This document shows positions 16,547 through 19,548 of a DNA stretch of 19,548 nucleotides, one piece after another. The stretch's first letter is position 1. Every line of letters starts with the position of its first letter. The position numbers and the translations under genes were made by a program. A model generated the notes under the pieces. It was not told the DNA's origin and made no database searches. It was given only the letters and a program-made list of their open reading frames with translations. The DNA lies in assembly GCA_026786125.1 (NCBI GenBank), contig JAJAYU010000173.1, positions 1 through 19,548 on the forward strand. The letters run 5' to 3'. The stretch comes from Chamaesiphon sp. (GTDB lineage: Bacteria; Cyanobacteriota; Cyanobacteriia; Cyanobacteriales; Chamaesiphonaceae).

Positions 16547-16885
16547 CCAATGTTCATCAGATTGTTGATGGTCGCTCTGCTCCGGTTGATGGGTATGGTA
16601 GAAAACTTCCTTTGCCGCGAACAACCCAGTCATGAGCACTGGCAAAACAATAAACGGTAGAATCATTGTGAGAATCTTGCGCTGCAATGTTGGCTGCAAC
16701 CGCTCGCCCACCACCAATGGATTTGATGGCCGCAATTGAGTCAAATTGGGTGTCTCAGTTTCTGCTACCCAAATAAATGAGTCAATCGATGTCGCATCTA
16801 GCAGGGGTGTTTTGGTTTCTTCTAGACTAGTCTCACTGATTGCAGCATCACTTACAGCAGGCTCTTGGCGATCAATAGTATTCAT
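16544..16885 (-). CDS. N-terminal fragment of PixJ (cytoplasmic tail and first membrane helix)
   Basis: A 113-residue product. About 65 hydrophilic, acidic residues (SETSLEETKTPLLDATSIDS) lead into one membrane helix at about 70-93 (ILTMILPFIVLPVLMTGLFA) and a short His/Gln-rich tail ending DEHW. Alone it has no recognisable function. Read through the TAG, it supplies the first helix and the short periplasmic loop expected of a two-helix PixJ receptor, the second helix being [20 protein letters not shown]. The ATG at 16883-16885 follows a C/T-rich tract (gggagactggg repeat on the plus strand). It is either the first half of a broken gene or one of two cistrons; a sequencing error is also possible. 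Confidence 0.8.
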   Translation of the reverse strand: MNTIDRQEPAVSDAAISETSLEETKTPLLDATSIDSFIWVAETETPNLTQLRPSNPLVVGERLQPTLQRKILTMILPFIVLPVLMTGLFAAKEVFYHTHQPEQSDHQQSDEHW

Positions 16886-16904
16886 ATTAGGCTGGGCGGG
16901 GTGA

Positions 16905-16924
16905 GGGGACTGGGAGACTGGGAG
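16905..16924. repeat. gggagactggg spacer repeat between pixI and pixJ
   Basis: The plus strand reads ggggactgggagactgggag inside the 66-bp pixI-pixJ spacer. It is the same repeat family as 19141-19163 and the in-gene copy at 11573-11608. On the coding strand it gives a C/T-rich leader in front of the pixJ ATG. Confidence 0.7.
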
Positions 16925-16951
16925 TAAATGGGTTTCTAAGATGGTGATGGC

Positions 16952-17440
16952 TCAGACATCAGGGTTGAAATTGGCACCAGCGAAGATTGTTTGTCCGTCT
17001 AATCTGAGGAAATTTTCACCACTAGCCGATATCCACAAACCATTTGCCCATTTAGAAAATTCTGGATAAATATTAGCTGGAACGGGAGATTGGATCGAAT
17101 CTAGATCGAACCATTCAATTTCATCAAGTTGATCGACTACTAAACCAACAGTTGTTTGGAGTCGATCTTCAGGCGTAACGCCATTGGCGAGAATAATCGT
17201 CGGCTGAAGGCTCCGACTCTTCCCCCCAGTTTGATTGGCTCCGATCAAGGTTGCTAAATTGACAATCCACAGAATTTCACCCCGCCAATTGTAGATACCC
17301 ATCACAGCGGCTGGTAGATGGGGCATCGGGACAATTCGATCGATCGGAATATTTACCAGCTCGGTGACTAGATCGATCTCCATCAGTGCCATCAGATTGG
17401 ATTGGATCTGAAACCTCAAAAACTGCTGCTGAGTAGACAT
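16952..17440 (-). CDS. pixI: PixI, CheW-like adaptor
   Basis: Single-domain CheW protein, 162 residues, that should join PixJ to PixL. Family blocks are LVTELVNIPIDRIVPMPHLP (about 24-43), VMGIYNWRGEILWIVNLATLIG (about 46-67, matching the CheW core 'N-x-R-G-x-[IV]-[LI]-x-[VL]-x-[DN]-L'), VGLVVDQLDEIEWFD and LWISASGENFLRLDGQTIF. The ATG at 17438-17440 lies 2 bp after the pixH stop, so the two are almost certainly translated from one mRNA. The gene order pixG-pixH-pixI-pixJ-pixL equals the known tax1 type order. The product has no unusual feature. Confidence 0.93.
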   Translation of the reverse strand: MSTQQQFLRFQIQSNLMALMEIDLVTELVNIPIDRIVPMPHLPAAVMGIYNWRGEILWIVNLATLIGANQTGGKSRSLQPTIILANGVTPEDRLQTTVGLVVDQLDEIEWFDLDSIQSPVPANIYPEFSKWANGLWISASGENFLRLDGQTIFAGANFNPDV

Positions 17441-17442
17441 GA

Positions 17443-17805
17443 TTACCGCACCAGTTTTTCAAGTACTTCTAGGAATTTGTGCCGCTCAACTGGTTTTGCC
17501 AGATAGAAGTCAGCTCCCTGTTTCAATCCCCAAAATCGATCCATGTCGGTGTTTTTGGTCGAACACATCACCACGGGAATCTTTTTGGTATCGGTTTGAG
17601 TTTTGATCGTCCGACAAATCTCAAATCCGCTCCGCCCTGGTAAAACAATATCGAGAAACACAATATCTGGCTGATGAGTATTGAGATAAGTCAATGCATC
17701 TTCACCACTGTTTGCTGAGATGACTAACCAGCCCAGGGTTTCTAAGTAGCTAGTTAAAATCATTAGATCGGTTTGGACATCTTCGACGATTAGTGCAGTT
17801 GACAT
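17443..17805 (-). CDS. pixH: PixH, CheY-like response regulator
   Basis: Stand-alone receiver domain of 120 residues, phosphorylated by the PixL kinase. The acidic pocket is Glu8/Asp9 in LIVEDVQTD, phospho-Asp52 in FLDIVLPGRSG, Ser82/Thr83 in VVMCSTK and Lys104 in LAKPVE. It has no output domain, so it acts by protein contact, in related systems on the pilus motility apparatus. It lies 43 bp after pixG and 2 bp before pixI. The ATG at 17803-17805 is preceded directly by a C/T-rich tract (plus strand aagggataagggatagggga) with no Shine-Dalgarno. Confidence 0.94.
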   Translation of the reverse strand: MSTALIVEDVQTDLMILTSYLETLGWLVISANSGEDALTYLNTHQPDIVFLDIVLPGRSGFEICRTIKTQTDTKKIPVVMCSTKNTDMDRFWGLKQGADFYLAKPVERHKFLEVLEKLVR

Positions 17806-17836
17806 AAGGGATAAGGGATAGGGGATAGGGAGTAGA
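17806..17836. repeat. gggata microsatellite between pixG and pixH
   Basis: Tandem gggata(a/g) units (plus strand aagggataagggatagggga onward) fill the 43-bp gap and touch the pixH start codon. They are of the same G-rich class as the tracts at 9178-9198 and 12549-12580. Confidence 0.75.
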
Positions 17837-17848
17837 CTTTAGATAGAA

Positions 17849-19012
17849 TTATTTGGCGATCGGGATTTTGAGGTGTTTTTGGGTAATTTCGAGGACAAAT
17901 TCGGATTGGACTGGTTTAGTGAGAAAATCTGTAGCACCGACGACTCTGGCGCGGACTCGATCGATTGTGCCGTCATTGCCTGTCAAAATCACGATCGGTG
18001 TGTCTTTGAAAGTGCTGATCTTTCGCAGCCGACTACAGATTTCATAACCATTGGCATTGGGCATCACTAGATCGAGGAAGATAATCTGCGGCTTTTTGGC
18101 GATGACAATCGGAATTGCTTTGAGTGAATCCATCACACTGATACACTGAAAACCTGCTTGCTGAAAAATTTGCTCCAATCGATCGCATACAAACGGACTA
18201 TCATCGATACAAACAACTAAGGGTTTAACCATTCCCAGTTTTGCTAGATCGATCGGACTGGCAAAATCAGGCACACTCACTAGTTGCAATGTACAGACCT
18301 GAATTTGAGCTAGAAAAGATTGCCCAATCATCACCGGAGATTTACGTGCTTTGGTCGCAATTTCGCGGATACTTTGTTTACCATTCAATACCTGTTTGAG
18401 CGATTCATAAGCAGATAGGGAAACCATCTGTTGAAACTTAGTAACTGAAACAATGTCGATCGCCAGATCGGGTGAAATATCGACCAATCCTGCCTGCTGC
18501 CATTGCTGTTGCTGTTGGACGGCGATCCCCAATGCTCGATCGATATCAATTAGAATCAGTTGAGGCGCAAGTTGCTTTTCCTCGATCCGTTCGCAGCTAA
18601 CTGCCTTAGCACCAACGATATCAAACAACACCTCCACGATCGTAGTTTGAATCTGCTTAATCAACCCCTCTCGGCTGATTCGTCCCTGATGTGCCCAATT
18701 AACTAATAGATAATATTCCCAGCAGCTCTCTAGCTCGGCGGTTGTCAATGCTGAAATATCTGTAAGCGCGTCGATCCTGACTTGCAAATCCTTGGCAGTA
18801 CTTACGTCTAAACCAGCGATTGTGGTATTCCGCACCCAACGGCGAATTGGATGACTACCCCCAGTTGCATACAAAATGCGACCGAGATAAATGTATAGAG
18901 ACCACTCTTGTCCCAGTGGACTTTTTAGTAAAATACGTCCACTGAAATGTTGGTGCTTGATCTCACTCAACTGAGTCGCCAGAAGATCGAGTGTTATGTA
19001 TTCAGCAACCAT
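17849..19012 (-). CDS. pixG: PixG, PATAN-receiver response regulator
   Basis: A 387-residue PatA-type regulator. An N-terminal PATAN domain (about 5-110) begins FSGRILLKSPLGQEWSLYIY and GRILYATGGSHPIRRWVR; a helical region follows (about 115-245, with REGLIKQIQTTIVEVLFDIV and REIATKARKSPVMIGQSFLA). The C-terminal receiver (about 263-385) has Asp270/Asp271, phospho-Asp314 in FLDLVMPNANG, Thr344 and Lys366 in LTKPV. Proteins of this kind link phototaxis signalling to type IV pili. It is the first gene of the operon; the ATG at 19010-19012 has a purine-rich aagagagaaa stretch upstream. It is divergent from nblA, 461 bp away. Confidence 0.93.
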   Translation of the reverse strand: MVAEYITLDLLATQLSEIKHQHFSGRILLKSPLGQEWSLYIYLGRILYATGGSHPIRRWVRNTTIAGLDVSTAKDLQVRIDALTDISALTTAELESCWEYYLLVNWAHQGRISREGLIKQIQTTIVEVLFDIVGAKAVSCERIEEKQLAPQLILIDIDRALGIAVQQQQQWQQAGLVDISPDLAIDIVSVTKFQQMVSLSAYESLKQVLNGKQSIREIATKARKSPVMIGQSFLAQIQVCTLQLVSVPDFASPIDLAKLGMVKPLVVCIDDSPFVCDRLEQIFQQAGFQCISVMDSLKAIPIVIAKKPQIIFLDLVMPNANGYEICSRLRKISTFKDTPIVILTGNDGTIDRVRARVVGATDFLTKPVQSEFVLEITQKHLKIPIAK

Positions 19013-19473
19013 GTGATTTCTCTCTTGCCAGCAAGTACGATCGGGATTCAGCTCAGACTAATTTTTGGTCGATTCTGTATCGTTATTATTCCCAGCGTTT
19101 ATCTGTTTTGCTCACAAGTTGATAAAGAGTTGGGAGCGGAGGAGGGGGAGACGGGGAGACTGGGAAGCGTATTCCCCATTCACCAAATTTTGTTCATTTT
19201 GAGCATTTTAGATCGAGCCAATTTGCTAAAAACTTAACTAATCGTTATTTAGATCACACCTGATCGATTAGTGGCGATCTGCGGGCATACTTAAAAAAGA
19301 TAGCAAGTTAGCACTTTTGTCAAATAAATGTTATACTTGTTAATATACTCGAAACAAAGCTAAATCTCGATCGTCTGATTGCGTTGTTTCCACCAGGATC
19401 GATGCACACCGCTAGATCGCTAACTGTCCCATTCTGGGGCGATTTTACTCACCACCAATCGTAGGAGTGAACT
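19013..19473. other. pixG-nblA divergent intergenic region
   Basis: This 461-bp spacer must hold the promoter of the pix operon (left) and that of nblA (right). I could not find a convincing minus-strand promoter for pixG. It contains a G-rich repeat (19135-19165, with gggggagacggggagactgg), A/T-rich DNA at 19290-19350 with a candidate nblA promoter, and a leader with many GATCG words. No gene or structured RNA is recognised. An open frame overlapping the pixG start looks spurious. Confidence 0.6.
19317..19346 (+). promoter_or_regulatory. Candidate nblA promoter
   Basis: TTGTCA (19317-19322) and TAATAT (19341-19346) are 18 bp apart and fit a sigma-70-type promoter in A/T-rich DNA. Transcription would begin near 19353, leaving an nblA leader of about 120 nt. 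The assignment rests only on box resemblance. Confidence 0.4.
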
Positions 19474-19548
19474 ATGTCTAGATCTTTTGACCTATCTCTG
19501 GAACAAAAATTCAATATCCGATCGTTCGAGCACCAAATAAAAGATATG
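19474..19548 (+). CDS. nblA: NblA phycobilisome degradation protein, first 25 codons (cut by window end)
   Basis: NblA is a small adaptor, about 55-65 residues, that brings Clp protease to phycobilisomes under nutrient starvation. The 25 codons seen are M-S-R-S-F-D-L-S-L-E-Q-K-F-N-I-R-S-F-E-H plus Q-I-K-D-M, matching the family start in which [IF]-[ED]-L-[ST]-L-E-Q-[QK]-F-x-[IM]-R-x-F is conserved. AGGAG at 19463-19467 lies 6 bp before the ATG, a good ribosome binding site. The frame is open to the window edge. The neighbour is the divergent pix operon. The fit over this short stretch is strong; the remainder cannot be judged here. Confidence 0.88.
   Translation, partial: MSRSFDLSLEQKFNIRSFEHQIKDM

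Noticed and set aside
18947..19237. 96-codon plus-strand frame across the pixG start and upstream region
   Set aside because: It overlaps the pixG coding start and runs through a G-rich repeat; no family resemblance or ribosome binding site.

Overview
The window comes from a cyanobacterium. It opens with the end of a phycocyanin alpha gene (cpcA) and its chromophore-lyase gene cpcE, closes with the first codons of nblA (phycobilisome breakdown), and carries a pix-type phototaxis operon in between. The frequent CGATCG/GATCG words and the G-rich spacer repeats also fit. I cannot fix the species from sequence alone.

Layout. 1-1319, plus strand: the 3' part of cpcA, a strong intrinsic terminator, then cpcE. 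1383-2153, minus: peptide deformylase (def) followed by a tiny two-helix membrane protein. 2372-2947, minus: cobU of cobalamin synthesis, divergent from an unrecognised 173-residue gene (3015-3536, plus). 3590-5657, minus: a DUF2939-type membrane-anchored protein and argJ (arginine synthesis), separated by short dispersed repeats. 5765-8723, plus: the metalloprotease pair tldD and pmbA/tldE.

8751-19012, minus: an operon-like run read from right to left as pixG (PATAN plus receiver), pixH (CheY-like), pixI (CheW-like), pixJ (membrane chemoreceptor with five GAF domains), pixL (CheA-receiver hybrid kinase) and a second CheW-like protein. In this known type of system a bilin-binding GAF domain in PixJ senses light, signals through CheW/CheA, and the receiver proteins steer type IV pilus motility.

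Main points of interest. (1) pixJ is cut by one in-frame TAG exactly between its two transmembrane helices, while the following roughly 1290 codons stay open. (2) Only the fourth of its five GAF domains has the bilin-binding Cys-His, and that domain also has a second cysteine at the DXCF position, written here as Asp-Cys-Cys-Ile. (3) The PixL linker holds a 26-residue tandem repeat of an acidic FDLEDIFDLP-type motif. (4) G-rich (C/T-rich on the coding strand) microsatellites fill the junctions of the pix operon, sit directly before several start codons, and have also entered the pixL coding sequence. (5) CobU lacks the conserved histidine expected to carry GMP. (6) nblA begins 461 bp from pixG and is transcribed divergently from it.
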